DNA of 64,000 nt. It comes from Hymenobacter guriensis (GTDB lineage Bacteria > Bacteroidota > Bacteroidia > Cytophagales > Hymenobacteraceae). The DNA lies in NCBI RefSeq assembly GCF_015773195.1, contig NZ_JADWYK010000002.1, positions 62,001 through 126,000 of the forward strand. The letters run 5' to 3'. The notes below the pieces were generated by a model. That model was not told where the DNA came from. It did no database searches and saw only the letters and a list, made by a program, of their open reading frames with translations. Positions 15,909 through 24,872 of the stretch are shown here, in pieces. The translations under genes and the position numbers were made by a program. How positions within the stretch are numbered: position 1 is the stretch's first letter; each line of letters begins with the position of its first letter.

Positions 15909-16315
15909 GAGAAAAGGAAAGTAAGCCTGTGAATCTGGTGGCGGCGGTGCATACGCGAAGTACATAAATATGGCGCTATCTGCGGCAAATCCTCTGCATT
16001 CGTTCGGTTGCGCGGGTAGCACTTAGGCGAGTCAGCCCGGCAAGTCTACTGCTTAGGTTGGCACCGGCGCTGAACTGATAACACGGCTAAGCACAAAGTA
16101 TTTACGAACAGTCGTTAGCATTAAACAGGCGGGTTTGCTTGTTGTTTAATTATATGATCATCCCGTGGTATTTCATAAATTCTCGAAGTCTATTTTCTTC
16201 ATTAAAGCTTCATAAAAGGCCTGTATAAGATTTTGTTGTTTTGTAAATATTTCAAAAACAAAGGTAGATTTGGGCACTCTTTTCAACCATCACCCCAAAA
16301 AACTTTCTTTTTTTC
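15909..16315. other. AT-rich intergenic region between divergent genes
   Basis: This 407-bp region has no convincing gene. Its right half (about 16080-16315) is much more AT-rich than the coding DNA and carries the promoter of the metalloprotease gene at 16240-16272. No repeat was recognised. Confidence 0.7.
16240..16272 (+). promoter_or_regulatory. Bacteroidota-type promoter (TTTG-N21-TAGATTTG)
   Basis: TTTG at 16240-16243 and TAGATTTG at 16265-16272, 21 nt apart, lie 44 nt before the ATG of the zinc protease gene. Both boxes fit the family consensus. Confidence 0.7.
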
Positions 16316-17119
16316 ATGAAAAACGCAAAACTACTCGTATCCGCCCTATTGATGGCCGGAACCGCCCTGTTCTCCAGCTGCAGCCAGCAGGAAGAAGTTG
16401 CCAAGAACGATGCGCCCAACGAGGAAACCCTTTCGCAGATCCGCGCCCTGGGCTTCAGCACCCACGACGTGAAGCGTGAGGGCACCGATTACCTGGTAGA
16501 AGGTGACATCCGCCTGTCGGCTAGCGACCTGAAAAACAAGTATGCCGACGGCAAGCTGCTGCGCGTAGGTGAGGAAGAGCAGTATCGCACCACGTATCTG
16601 GTACGCGGCCCGCGCACTATTACCCTGTCGGTAAGCTCCACGCTGCCCTCGGCCTACGTAACGGCCATCGACGAAGTGGTGCGCCGCTACAACGCGGAAA
16701 ACCTGACACTGCGCTTTCAGCGCGTAAGCACGGGCGGTAACATCGTGTTTACCAAGGCTCCCAGCGGCGCCTCTTACCTGGCTTCAGCGGGCTTCCCTAC
16801 CTCGGGTGGCAACCCCTACAGCCAGGTAGTGGTGAACTCCACGTACCTGGGCTCTAACCCCGGAACCAACTATCTGGCCACCATACTGGCGCACGAAACC
16901 GGCCACTGCATCGGCTTCCGCCACACCGACTACATGGACCGCTCCTACAGCTGCGGCGGTGCTTACGCCAATGAGGGTGCCAGCAACGTAGGCGCCATCC
17001 GTATTTCGGGCACGCCGGCCTCGGCCGACCCTAACTCCTGGATGCTGGCCTGCGTAGGCAACGGTGTAAACCGCCCCTTCAACAGCAACGACAAAATTGC
17101 CCTGAACTACCTCTACTAG
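16316..17119 (+). CDS. Lipoprotein zinc metalloprotease (M57 / HEIGH-type)
   Basis: Predicted lipid-anchored metzincin-like protease. 267 residues: signal peptide and lipobox region MKNAKLLVSALLMAGTALFSSC, then a propeptide-like stretch (SQIRALGFSTHDVKREGTDYLVEGDI), then the catalytic domain. The zinc site HETGHCIGFRHTD (about 193-205) fits HExxHxxGxxHxD. The segment after it, including two cysteines, matches proteins annotated as dual-action HEIGH metallopeptidases. The substrate is unknown. It has its own promoter and terminator, so it is monocistronic. Confidence 0.9.
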   Translation: MKNAKLLVSALLMAGTALFSSCSQQEEVAKNDAPNEETLSQIRALGFSTHDVKREGTDYLVEGDIRLSASDLKNKYADGKLLRVGEEEQYRTTYLVRGPRTITLSVSSTLPSAYVTAIDEVVRRYNAENLTLRFQRVSTGGNIVFTKAPSGASYLASAGFPTSGGNPYSQVVVNSTYLGSNPGTNYLATILAHETGHCIGFRHTDYMDRSYSCGGAYANEGASNVGAIRISGTPASADPNSWMLACVGNGVNRPFNSNDKIALNYLY

Positions 17120-17144
17120 GTTCAGCGCCGCTTTCGTCACCACC

Positions 17145-17187
17145 CCAAACAAAAAGCCCTGCCGTCCTCCCGGCAGGGCTTTTTTGT
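17145..17187. terminator. Terminator after the metalloprotease gene
   Basis: AAAAAGCCCTGCCG pairs with CGGCAGGGCTTTTTT around TCCTCC; T-tract on the plus strand, A-tract on the other side, so it can serve both convergent genes. Confidence 0.9.
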
Positions 17188-17189
17188 GC

Positions 17190-17220
17190 TATATGATTGA
17201 ATGGCTGGTTAGATGGCTTA
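17190..17220. repeat. Octamer-like repeat phrase at the 3' end of the YitT gene
   Basis: TGATTGAA, TGGCTGGT, TAGATGGC and TTAATG follow one another in 8-nt steps, resembling the octamer phrase at 55178-55205. It runs to the stop codon of the minus-strand gene at 17218. Confidence 0.5.
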
Positions 17221-18207
17221 ATGCAGCGGGCGCTTTTTCACGAGGCCGCCCTTGGTTTCGCGCACGCTGCTCATTACCACGAAAGCCTGCGGGTCGAGCT
17301 TGTCGATTTCCTCGGTGAGGCGGCCTACTTCCAGCCGGGTAACGACGGTGAAGATGATGTCGATGCCCTGGAGCCGGTCGCCGCGGGAGCCGTAGCCGCT
17401 TTTGCCGGAATAGAGCGTAGCGCCGCGGCCCAGGGTTTCGGTTACCATGCGGCGGATTTCCTCGCTGCGCTGCGAAATGATGGTGACGCCGGTGTACTCC
17501 TCAATGCCTTCGATAATGAAGTCAATGGTTTTGGCGGCCGAGAGGTAGGCCAGGATGGAATAAAGGGCCGTATCAATGGAAAGCAGAATGGCCGCCACTC
17601 CAAAGATGAGGATGTTGATAACCAGGATGATGTCGCCCACGGAAAGCGGGGTTCGGCGGCTGATGTAGACGGCCAGGATTTCGGTGCCGTCGAGCACAGC
17701 CCCGCCGCGCATGGCCAGCCCGATGCCCGCCCCCAGGAAAAAACCTCCGAACACGGCAATCAGCAGCTTGTCCTTGGCCAGCACCGGGAAGGAAATAACC
17801 AGCAGCACCAGCGCCAGCCCCAGAATGGCCAGAAACGTGCGCAGGGCAAATGCGCGACCCAGCTGGAAATATCCCAGAATGATGAAGGGAATGTTGATGA
17901 CCACAATCAGCAGCGACAACGACACGCCCGTGAGCTGATTGGTGAGCAGGGAAATACCCGTTACGCCGCCATCGATGAACCCATTAGGAAGCAGGAAGCC
18001 CTTCAGGCCCAGGGCAGCGGAGAAAATACCGGCCACCACCAGGGCCACCTGTATTCCCTGGCGGCGTACCCAGCGGCGGCCCTCATGGATGGTATCGAAG
18101 GCCGCCTGGGTTTCCTGATCAAAGCTTTGCATAGGAGGCTGGGTTCCGTGAAGACGACGGGCCTTTTTGTCCCGCAGATGTTTGATGAATAGTTGCTGGA
18201 GTAGCAT
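17218..18207 (-). CDS. YitT family membrane protein with DUF2179 domain
   Basis: Inner-membrane protein of unknown transport or sensory role. 329 residues, five or six hydrophobic segments from residue 50 to about 215 (GIQVALVVAGIFSAALGLKGFLLPNGFIDGGVTG is the usual first one), with the family motif GGAVLDGTEILAVYISRRT. The cytoplasmic C-terminal domain (VTIISQRSEEIRRMVTETLGRGATLYSG...DIIFTVVTRLEV) is DUF2179. ATG at 18207 is used; a second ATG at residue 26 (18132) is equally possible. It stands alone. Confidence 0.92.
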   Translation of the reverse strand: MLLQQLFIKHLRDKKARRLHGTQPPMQSFDQETQAAFDTIHEGRRWVRRQGIQVALVVAGIFSAALGLKGFLLPNGFIDGGVTGISLLTNQLTGVSLSLLIVVINIPFIILGYFQLGRAFALRTFLAILGLALVLLVISFPVLAKDKLLIAVFGGFFLGAGIGLAMRGGAVLDGTEILAVYISRRTPLSVGDIILVINILIFGVAAILLSIDTALYSILAYLSAAKTIDFIIEGIEEYTGVTIISQRSEEIRRMVTETLGRGATLYSGKSGYGSRGDRLQGIDIIFTVVTRLEVGRLTEEIDKLDPQAFVVMSSVRETKGGLVKKRPLH

Positions 18208-18334
18208 GAGGTTGCTGTTTTCTGCTTACGTAAGAACTGCCCGCTGCCAATCCTATCGACGGCATACCAGCCGTGCAACCAAAAACGGGGCGCGGCGAGG
18301 CAGTTGCAAGAAAATGTTTCGTCAGAAAGGCCCG

Positions 18335-18697
18335 CTACGGTGCGTTGGGGAATACACTGGCCCGCAGCCGCTGCACCTGCCCGGGAGAACCCGCAACCGG
18401 CGCAACGGCCGCAGCGGCAACGTAGGGTAAGCAGCTGTAAGCCACAGGCACCCCGATACTGTTTGCCGGAAGCCAGCAGGTACCGCCAACGCCGGGCGCA
18501 TGGTCGTCGGCCGGGGTAAGGGCAGCCTGGTAAGCCGCCTCTATGATTCGCCACTGCGGGTGCGGGTTGCCATCGGCAGCGCGCAGGTAGTGCGTAGCCT
18601 TAGGGGTAGCGGCTCCGTGCGCTAAGCCTAGGCTCCCACCGCACAGCAAGGCTGCCAGCAGAACCAGGCGCAGGAGGATGGAGGCAACAGAAGGCAC
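18335..18697 (-). CDS. Small secreted hypothetical protein
   Basis: Not recognised. From GTG at 18697 (TTG at 18715 is an alternative) it encodes about 120 residues with a hydrophobic N-terminus SILLRLVLLAALLCGGSLGLAHGA that looks like a signal peptide. The mature part, TPKATHYLRAADGNPHPQW onward, has two cysteines and an Ala/Val-rich tail. Overlapping frames exist here and the start codons are weak, so I am only moderately sure it is real. Confidence 0.45.
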   Translation of the reverse strand: MPSVASILLRLVLLAALLCGGSLGLAHGAATPKATHYLRAADGNPHPQWRIIEAAYQAALTPADDHAPGVGGTCWLPANSIGVPVAYSCLPYVAAAAVAPVAGSPGQVQRLRASVFPNAP

Positions 18698-18788
18698 GGG
18701 CAAACCGGATAGCAAAGACGAAGGACCGCCCTGCTTTTACAACGCGGAGGCTGGCGGAAAGTTAATAAAAGGCCCCAAACGTACCATC

Positions 18789-19949
18789 TTAGCCTATCAG
18801 CCGCACCAGCCGACGCTGCAGACCGGGCAGCCGGGCCAGCCAGAAGCCCACTTGCAGCAACCCCGGCCACGCCGCCAGCAGGCGCATGAGCCGGTAGCTG
18901 CGCTGCAGGCGGCGGCCCAGCTTCTGCTGCACGGCCGCTTCATACTGCCGTAGATAGGGAAGGCTGAAATCCTGGCTCTGAAAACACCGCACTACCTGCT
19001 CTGCTGCCAGGATACCGCTAATCACCGCCTTGTCGATGCCGTGGCCCTGCAGTGGGTCGATAAGGGAGGCAGCATCGCCAGCCAAGAGGCAGCGGGTAGC
19101 TGCCAGCGGCAGACGGCGCCCGGCCAGCGGCAAGCCAAACCCGGTTACTTCCGACAGCTGCCGGGCTCCGGCAAACCGCCCGACCAGCTGCGGATGCTGC
19201 CTTAGTAACTGCGCCAGGGCCTGTTTCATATCCACCCGCCGCTCGGCCACCTGCGCCGACAGCAACCCGAACCCCACGTTGTACACGCCCCCGCCCACCG
19301 GAAACACCCAGCAGTAGCCGGCGGGGTAGTCACGCAGAAAGTAAAACTCGCTCGTGTGCTCATCGAACCCCGTGAGGCCGGTGTAATAGGCGCGCACGGC
19401 CGCACAGTGGTAGCGCCGGTCGAGGGGGCGCGGCAGCACCTTGCGCACGGCCACGGAGTTGGCTCCGTCGCAGGCCAGCAGCAGTTGGGCCGAAAGGGGC
19501 AGCTGTGTAGGATCGGCCAGCACCAGCTCTACCCCCTGCTCATCGGTGCGCACGTCGCGCACGGCGTGATTTTCGAGGATGGTAGTCTGCGTGTGGCGGC
19601 GCACCAGCTGCAGCAGCTGGAAGTCGAAATCCTGGCGCGGGCTGTTAAATGTAGGTTTCTGCCAGTGTACTACCAGCTCCTGCCCGCCCGGCCCCACCAG
19701 CCGGCTGGCTTTGGCCGGCGCCTGGGGCTGCACGGCCACCAACTCCTGGTACCAGCTTTCCGAAAGGCGCCGGATGGCCGTGAGCGTGGGGCCCGGAATG
19801 GCGTCGCCGCACACCTTGTCGCGTGGGAAATGGGCTTTGTCTACCAGCGCCACGCGCAGGCCGTGGCCGTGCAAAGCCAGCGCCGCCGCGGTGCCCGCCG
19901 GCCCGGCTCCCAGAATAAGGACATCGTAGTGGTGAGGCAGCAAAGTCAC
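18789..19949 (-). CDS. FAD-dependent oxidoreductase, geranylgeranyl reductase family
   Basis: Flavoprotein likely acting on a lipid or isoprenoid double bond, or as a halogenase/hydroxylase relative. The FAD site YDVLILGAGPAGTAAALALHG is at the N-terminus, followed by FPRDKVCGDAI (family CG.D motif) and CLLAGDAASLIDPLQGHGIDKAVISG for the second FAD contact; a basic amphipathic C-terminus may bind membrane. I use GTG at 19949 (386 residues) because a TACCTTTG promoter element lies at 19981-19974; ATG at 20051 would place that element inside the gene. The gene upstream is divergent. Confidence 0.88.
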   Translation of the reverse strand: MTLLPHHYDVLILGAGPAGTAAALALHGHGLRVALVDKAHFPRDKVCGDAIPGPTLTAIRRLSESWYQELVAVQPQAPAKASRLVGPGGQELVVHWQKPTFNSPRQDFDFQLLQLVRRHTQTTILENHAVRDVRTDEQGVELVLADPTQLPLSAQLLLACDGANSVAVRKVLPRPLDRRYHCAAVRAYYTGLTGFDEHTSEFYFLRDYPAGYCWVFPVGGGVYNVGFGLLSAQVAERRVDMKQALAQLLRQHPQLVGRFAGARQLSEVTGFGLPLAGRRLPLAATRCLLAGDAASLIDPLQGHGIDKAVISGILAAEQVVRCFQSQDFSLPYLRQYEAAVQQKLGRRLQRSYRLMRLLAAWPGLLQVGFWLARLPGLQRRLVRLIG

Positions 19950-19973
19950 GCGGCAGGCCGGTAAGTGGGCAGT

Positions 19974-19981
19974 CAAAGGTA
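19974..19981 (-). promoter_or_regulatory. -7 promoter element TACCTTTG for the flavoprotein gene
   Basis: Minus-strand TACCTTTG, 25 nt upstream of GTG 19949. It argues against the longer start at 20051. Confidence 0.5.
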
Positions 19982-20205
19982 AGCTGCCCCGGCTTGTTGC
20001 CGTTACCCGCCGCGTGGCCCCGGTGGCGTTGAACAACTCCCGCAGCTGCACCAGGAAAGCGGGCGGGGCAAGTCCGGCCCCTGCGGGCTGTTTTTTCTGT
20101 TTCCTCTATATAGAGTGCATACTATGCCGTATTTTTCCAGCGTTACCTCATCATTGCAGCTTGTCTGAACGGCCCGGGGCGGGGTTCAGCAGCTCACACG
20201 TTTCT

Positions 20206-20940
20206 ATGCGTTTATTGATAGTTTGGGCCGGCATGCTGCTGGCTACGTGCGGACAGCCGCAATGGTCGTTTCGGGAGGATCAGCTGCAGTTTTCGCGGGT
20301 GCGCGCCGCTTACCAGCACCACCTGAGTACGGTGCAGGCGCTTTTCGCGAGTCATGGCATCGATCCGCAGCGGCCAGAGCTGTTTGTGCGGGCCATCAAA
20401 ACCAGGCGGCAGCTGGAAGTGTGGGGGCGCACCAGCGGCCAGGGCGCCTATCAGTTGCTGCGCGCCTACCACATTGCGGCCACCTCGGGCACGCTGGGCC
20501 CCAAGCGCCGCGAGGGCGACCTGCAGGTGCCCGAGGGGTTCTATTTTATTGACCGTTTCAACCCCAGCAGCACCTTTCACCTTTCGCTGGGTTTGAACTA
20601 CCCCAACGCTGCCGACCGTCAGCGTAGTGACCCGCAGCATCCGGGCGGCGACATCTTCATCCACGGCTCCAACGTCACCATTGGCTGCCTGCCCATCACC
20701 GACGAGAAGATTGAGGAGCTGTACGTGCTGCTGGTAGAAGCCCGCACGGGCGGTCAGGAGCAGATTCCGGTGCATATTTTCCCCTTTGACCTCACCCCTG
20801 CCAACCTCACGGCCCGCGCCAGCAGCCCCCACCACAGCTTCTGGCAGGAGCTGGCCCCCGGCTACCGCTACTTCGAGCAGCACCGTCAGCTGCCTACCGT
20901 GGATGTTACCGCCGAGGGCAGCTACGCAGTGGCCCCGTAG
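20206..20940 (+). CDS. L,D-transpeptidase (YkuD domain), probable lipoprotein
   Basis: Peptidoglycan-modifying or cross-linking enzyme with a catalytic cysteine, acting in the periplasm. ATG at 20206 gives 244 residues with signal MRLLIVWAGMLLATC, which includes a plausible lipobox LATC. The catalytic motif is HGSNVTIGCLPI (H153, C161), and GFYFIDRFNPSSTFHLSLGLNYPN precedes it, as in YafK-like members. An upstream in-frame ATG at 20014 overlaps the divergent gene and is rejected. Single gene. Confidence 0.9.
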   Translation: MRLLIVWAGMLLATCGQPQWSFREDQLQFSRVRAAYQHHLSTVQALFASHGIDPQRPELFVRAIKTRRQLEVWGRTSGQGAYQLLRAYHIAATSGTLGPKRREGDLQVPEGFYFIDRFNPSSTFHLSLGLNYPNAADRQRSDPQHPGGDIFIHGSNVTIGCLPITDEKIEELYVLLVEARTGGQEQIPVHIFPFDLTPANLTARASSPHHSFWQELAPGYRYFEQHRQLPTVDVTAEGSYAVAP

Positions 20941-21009
20941 CCTATGCCCTGATTCAAAACAAAGTAACATAGTGCGAACTACATAGTCCGCGCCAGCTCT
21001 CGAAACGTA

Positions 21010-21573
21010 CTACGCCGCCGTTTGCACCAGGTATTCCAGGTTGCGGGCGTGGATGGCACGACGGTGGCGCGCCAGCTTGGCGGGCGACCAGTTCCACCAC
21101 GCCAGCTGCTGCAGCCGGGCCGCAAGCGCCGGAGGAAACCGCTGATGGACGACGGTAGCGGGGTTGCCGGCCACCACTGCAAACGGGGGCACGTCTTGGG
21201 TTACTACGCTTTTCGTGGCTACGATGGCGCCGTTGCCAATGCGCACGCCGGGCATAATCTGCGCCTGGTAGCCAATCCAGACGTCGTGCCCCACCAGGAT
21301 ACCGTGTGCCGCCGACGGGTGGCTGGTCTGGCTTCCACCGCTCAACATAAACTTCACACCCGAGGCAATCATACAGAAGCGTCCGATGCGCAGCCGCGCC
21401 TGGTTGCCGGGCTGCTCCACCAGCACGTTTTGCGGAAAAGAGCAGGGAAAATCAAAGTTGTTGTAGTACGTATAGTCGCCCACCTCAATGTGCGGGTCAG
21501 ACACCAGGTCTTTCAGGAAAGTCAGGCGTTTGGGCGCGCCCGGCCGTGGGGCAGAGCCAGCTAGAGTAGGCAT
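21010..21573 (-). CDS. CatB-related O-acetyltransferase (xenobiotic acyltransferase, left-handed beta-helix)
   Basis: Trimeric acetyl-CoA-dependent O-acetyltransferase; homologues act on chloramphenicol, streptogramin or cell-surface sugars, so resistance cannot be inferred. 187 residues. Hexapeptide coils are visible in VEQPGNQARLRIGRFCMIASGVKFML and GILVGHDVWIGYQAQIMPGVRIGNGAIVATKSVVTQDVPPFAVVAGNPA; the catalytic-type histidine is in HPSAAHG/VGHDVWIG. The C-terminal helix WWNWSPAKLARH is typical. Monocistronic and divergent from the CoA pyrophosphatase gene. Confidence 0.92.
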   Translation of the reverse strand: MPTLAGSAPRPGAPKRLTFLKDLVSDPHIEVGDYTYYNNFDFPCSFPQNVLVEQPGNQARLRIGRFCMIASGVKFMLSGGSQTSHPSAAHGILVGHDVWIGYQAQIMPGVRIGNGAIVATKSVVTQDVPPFAVVAGNPATVVHQRFPPALAARLQQLAWWNWSPAKLARHRRAIHARNLEYLVQTAA

Positions 21574-21644
21574 AGCGTGGGGGAATAACGTAGAACATCG
21601 GCATGAACAGATACTAAGCTATGAAATTGCCGTAGTTTGGCAAT

Positions 21645-22205
21645 ATGTCTGCTCCCCGTTCTCTGGATGATATTCCGATGCCCGCCAACCTGCGCGACTC
21701 AGCCGTGCTGGTGCCCATCTTTCGCGACGCGGCCGGCGAGCTGCACGTGGTGATGGTGCGCCGCGCGGCCTTTGGTGTGCACGGCGGCCAGCTGGCTTTC
21801 CCTGGTGGCAAGCCCGAGCCCGCCGACACCGATCTGCAGGCCACGGCCCTGCGTGAAGCCCAGGAAGAAGTCAGCCTCTCCCCTGCCAATGTGGAAGTTC
21901 TAGCCCAGCTGCCCACAGTGGACGTGCCTTCGGGCTTCCGAATTACACCCTACCTGGGGCACATCCGCCGGCCCGAGGCGTGGCAGTGGCAGGCCGCCGA
22001 AATTGATGAAGTGCTGGAAATTCCCCTGCGCCACCTTGCCGACGTGGCCACACACACAGAGGAAATCTGGCAGCTGCCCGGCTGGCCCGACGCGCGCCGT
22101 GTACCCTTCTACCGGGTGGGCAACAACTATCCGCTCTGGGGCGCCAGCTACCGCATCCTACAGCCGCTGCTCCCCCGCCTGCTGGCCGGTGAGTGGGCGT
22201 TTTGA
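21645..22205 (+). CDS. CoA pyrophosphatase (Nudix, NudL-like)
   Basis: Nudix hydrolase expected to cleave CoA or acyl-CoA to 3',5'-ADP and phosphopantetheine. 186 residues. The UPF0035/CoA motif RRAAFGVHGGQLAFPGGKPEPAD precedes the Nudix box, which continues to ALREAQEEVSL. The last position of the box (usually G) is V, with S after it. The end, VGNNYPLWGASYRILQPLL, is typical of the NudL group. ATG at 21645 is the only sensible start. Confidence 0.9.
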   Translation: MSAPRSLDDIPMPANLRDSAVLVPIFRDAAGELHVVMVRRAAFGVHGGQLAFPGGKPEPADTDLQATALREAQEEVSLSPANVEVLAQLPTVDVPSGFRITPYLGHIRRPEAWQWQAAEIDEVLEIPLRHLADVATHTEEIWQLPGWPDARRVPFYRVGNNYPLWGASYRILQPLLPRLLAGEWAF

Positions 22206-22260
22206 ATGTGCTGATGTGCTAAGGTGGTGTGTGTCATGGCGAGCAAAGCGAAGGAATGAC
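22204..22260. repeat. 9-nt-word phrase followed by a short inverted element
   Basis: AATGTGCTG-ATGTGCTA-AGGTGG (about 22205-22227) is a single-orientation copy of the word found at 2251-2393. Directly after it, 22233-22260 begins GTCAT and ends ATGAC with GAGC...AAGCG between, a degenerate relative of the outer arm at 5218-5246. Confidence 0.65.
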
Positions 22261-22351
22261 AGCCATTTTCATTGAACACCACTTTGGCACGAAATTGCGT
22301 TTTAACGCCGTAGCCAGGGTCGGCGGACCAGTACGACCGGGCTTTCTGCGT

Positions 22352-23437
22352 ATGAAACGACTGTTCTTTCTGTGTGCTGTGCTTTGGCTGCCGCTGGTGG
22401 CGGCGGTGGCCCAGGTCAACCAGAGCATCTGGTATTTTGGCAATCAGGCGGGCCTTAGCTTTGCCGGCGGGCAACCCACCCCGCTCCTGGACGGCAAGAT
22501 GAACACCTACGAAGGCTGCGCCGTGGCCACCAACGCCCAGGGCCAGCTCTTGTTCTACACCAACGGCGTAAACGTCTGGAACCGGGAGCACCGCCTCATG
22601 CCCAACGGCCGCCGCCTGATGGGCGACGCCAGCAGTGCCCAGAGTGCTCTTATCGTGCCCGACCCCGGCAGCGCCAACGTGTTCTACATCTTCACCACCG
22701 ACCTGCAGGGCCACGGCAACGGCCTGCGCTACTCGGTAGTAGACCTCACCCGCGACAATGGCCTCGGCGACGTGCCCCGCGCCAATCTGCTGCTCATCAC
22801 GCCGGTAGCCGAAAAGCTGGCCGCCGTGCCCCACGCTAACGGCCGCGACGTATGGGTGGTGGCGCACCGCTGGAACTCCAATGCCTTTGTGACCTACCGT
22901 GTGACAGCCGAGGGCGTAGACGCCACGCCCATTCTGAGCAACGTGGGGAGTATGTACGCCGGGCCGGGGCGCAACGCCATCGGCTGCCTGAAGTTCTCGC
23001 CCGACGGCACCCAGCTGGCTACAGCCATCTGGCGTGAAACCAACAAGTTCGAGGTTTTCAGCTTCGACCGCAACACGGGGCTGGTGAGCAACCCGCGCCA
23101 GTTCGGGCCTTACGAGGAAGCCTACGGAGTGGAGTTTTCGCCCGATGGCAGCAAGCTCTATGGCACCAGCAACGGCGTAGGCGGCGGCGACGCCCAGATC
23201 TGGCAGTTCGACCTGCGCACTGGCCAAGCTGTGAGCATAGGCAAATCAGCCAACCGCAAAGTGGGCTCTATGCTGCTTGGCCCCGATGGTCGCATCTACA
23301 TAGCCCGCGAAGACAACCCGTACCTGGGCGTTATTCAGAATCCCAACGCCGCCGGGCAGGCCTGCCAGTACGTGGATGAAGGCCTGCACCTGGCCGGCCG
23401 CCGCAGCCGCCTCGGCCTTCCTAACTTCATTCGATAA
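22352..23437 (+). CDS. Secreted WD40/beta-propeller-like protein
   Basis: Exported protein of unknown role. ATG at 22352 gives 361 residues with signal MKRLFFLCAVLWLPLVAAVAQ. It starts with QSIWYFGNQAGLSFAGG and continues LLFYTNGVNVWNREHRLMPNG, a pattern found at the N-terminus of many large Bacteroidota surface proteins. Two blades have LKFSPDGTQLATA and VEFSPDGSKLYGTS. It stops without the PKD repeats or T9SS sorting domain those large proteins usually carry, so it is either a stand-alone propeller or a shortened relative. The frame upstream of 22352 lies in repeat DNA. Confidence 0.85.
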   Translation: MKRLFFLCAVLWLPLVAAVAQVNQSIWYFGNQAGLSFAGGQPTPLLDGKMNTYEGCAVATNAQGQLLFYTNGVNVWNREHRLMPNGRRLMGDASSAQSALIVPDPGSANVFYIFTTDLQGHGNGLRYSVVDLTRDNGLGDVPRANLLLITPVAEKLAAVPHANGRDVWVVAHRWNSNAFVTYRVTAEGVDATPILSNVGSMYAGPGRNAIGCLKFSPDGTQLATAIWRETNKFEVFSFDRNTGLVSNPRQFGPYEEAYGVEFSPDGSKLYGTSNGVGGGDAQIWQFDLRTGQAVSIGKSANRKVGSMLLGPDGRIYIAREDNPYLGVIQNPNAAGQACQYVDEGLHLAGRRSRLGLPNFIR

Positions 23438-23469
23438 GCCGAAACGACTGATTCCTACCTGATGATAAC

Positions 23470-24864
23470 CTACTGCGTCTTACCAAAACGGAACCGCAGA
23501 AATCCGGCCGCGCCCGATACGTAGGGGTTCGACTTGGACAGCAGGCCCGTTACGTCGCGGGTGCTGATGCCGGCTTCGTAGATGGGGGTGGTAAGCGTGA
23601 TGCCCAACGGAATACCAAAACCGTAGCCGGCACCGCCATTTACGCCGCTGCTCAGCCGCAGCCAGTGCCACGGCTTGTAGTCCAGTGCGGCGCCCACGAA
23701 GGTATTGGGCAGGCTCCCGGCAATCTGGTTGAGCGGGGTGGAGACTTCCACGCCGGCTTCCAGGTTTTCGCTCACGCGCAGCCCCGCGCCTATGCGCAGC
23801 TTGGTAGGCAGATTTTTCTTTAGCTCCTGCCCCGGCTGGTACACAAACAGGCTGTCGGTGCCGGCCGCGAAGATGCGGGCCGCCTCGGTGAAGAAGTCGT
23901 AGCTGTCGACGCCATCGGATTGGAGCTGTTTGATGCGCTGGTCCTGGGCCGTGAGCAGGTTACCGTCCCATTTCATCCGGCCAATGTCGGTGATAGATAC
24001 GCCCACACGCAGCAGCTTGCCCGCTTCCATCGCCAGGCCCACATCGAAGCCGTGTCCCTCCCCCACGGGCTGCAGGCCGCTGGCCCGCTCCCGTAGGTTG
24101 AAACCCGGCTGCGTGGCCACCTTGCCATAATCGACGTCGAACAGCGGGGAAAGCGCCGAGTACGCCGTGGATTTGCCATCGGCCACCTGCACGTCGAGCA
24201 CGCCTACGCCCTGAATGTAGCGGTAGCCTACGCCGCCCGACAGCCGGAACATGGGCAGATCCACCAGCTGACGCCCGAATGCGAAGTTGAATTCGTTGTA
24301 CCAGGCCAGCTGAATCCTGGTGCCATCAAGGGCCTCGGAAACCAGCGGGGCCGTGGCGGGCTCGAAGTTCTGGAAGATAGGCGCTTCCCGGCCCAGGAAC
24401 ATGATTTCGGCCGCATTCTTATTGAGGCCCACGTGGGAACTCAGGCGCTGCCGGTTGCTGAAAGCCACCGTACCAAACACTGGCAGGCTCACGGATACTG
24501 CTACGGTGGTAGCGTCGGCGTTCAGGTTCAGGGCCTGGTCGGAGGTGAAGTCGCGGGCCAGCCCTTGTTTTTCGGCCTGCGTCAGCTCCCGACCCGAGGC
24601 GTCGATAAACCGCTTAATGGTAGCCCGCGTGAGCGACTGGGAGCCTATGCCCAAGCCAAACTCGCCCACGGTAAAGGCAATTTTGGGCGAGCCTACCCGC
24701 GCCAGATTGCCGGGGTTGACGCCGATGGCCTGGTAATCAGTAGCGAAGGTAACGCCCAGCCCGCCCCGACCCACCTGCGCGAAGTTGCTGAAGTCGGTCT
24801 GGGCCTGCAGCAGTTGCGGTGCTCCCAGCAGCGCGGCCGCCAGCCAGTAAGAAAGGTGTTTCAT
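23470..24864 (-). CDS. DUF5723 family outer-membrane-like protein
   Basis: 464 residues with a cleavable signal (MKHLSYWLAAALLGAPQLLQAQ). The mature region opens with VGRGGLGVTFATDYQAIGVNPGNLAR and is made of alternating strands with aromatic girdles (for example LRLSSGVNGGAGYGFGIPLGITLTTPIYEAGISTRD), ending in a final FLRFRFGKTQ strand. This fits an outer-membrane beta-barrel of the DUF5723 type. No substrate is known. It is monocistronic, divergent from meaB across a 25-bp inverted repeat. Confidence 0.88.
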   Translation of the reverse strand: MKHLSYWLAAALLGAPQLLQAQTDFSNFAQVGRGGLGVTFATDYQAIGVNPGNLARVGSPKIAFTVGEFGLGIGSQSLTRATIKRFIDASGRELTQAEKQGLARDFTSDQALNLNADATTVAVSVSLPVFGTVAFSNRQRLSSHVGLNKNAAEIMFLGREAPIFQNFEPATAPLVSEALDGTRIQLAWYNEFNFAFGRQLVDLPMFRLSGGVGYRYIQGVGVLDVQVADGKSTAYSALSPLFDVDYGKVATQPGFNLRERASGLQPVGEGHGFDVGLAMEAGKLLRVGVSITDIGRMKWDGNLLTAQDQRIKQLQSDGVDSYDFFTEAARIFAAGTDSLFVYQPGQELKKNLPTKLRIGAGLRVSENLEAGVEVSTPLNQIAGSLPNTFVGAALDYKPWHWLRLSSGVNGGAGYGFGIPLGITLTTPIYEAGISTRDVTGLLSKSNPYVSGAAGFLRFRFGKTQ

Positions 24865-24872
24865 AGCAAAAA

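Noticed and set aside
17197-18192. 331-codon plus-strand frame opposite the YitT gene
   Set aside because: The minus-strand frame has five or six membrane helices and DUF2179; the other is antisense.
21010-21573. Chloramphenicol or streptogramin resistance gene
   Set aside because: The CatB-related fold is clear, but many homologues acetylate sugars, and the sequence gives no basis for a resistance claim.
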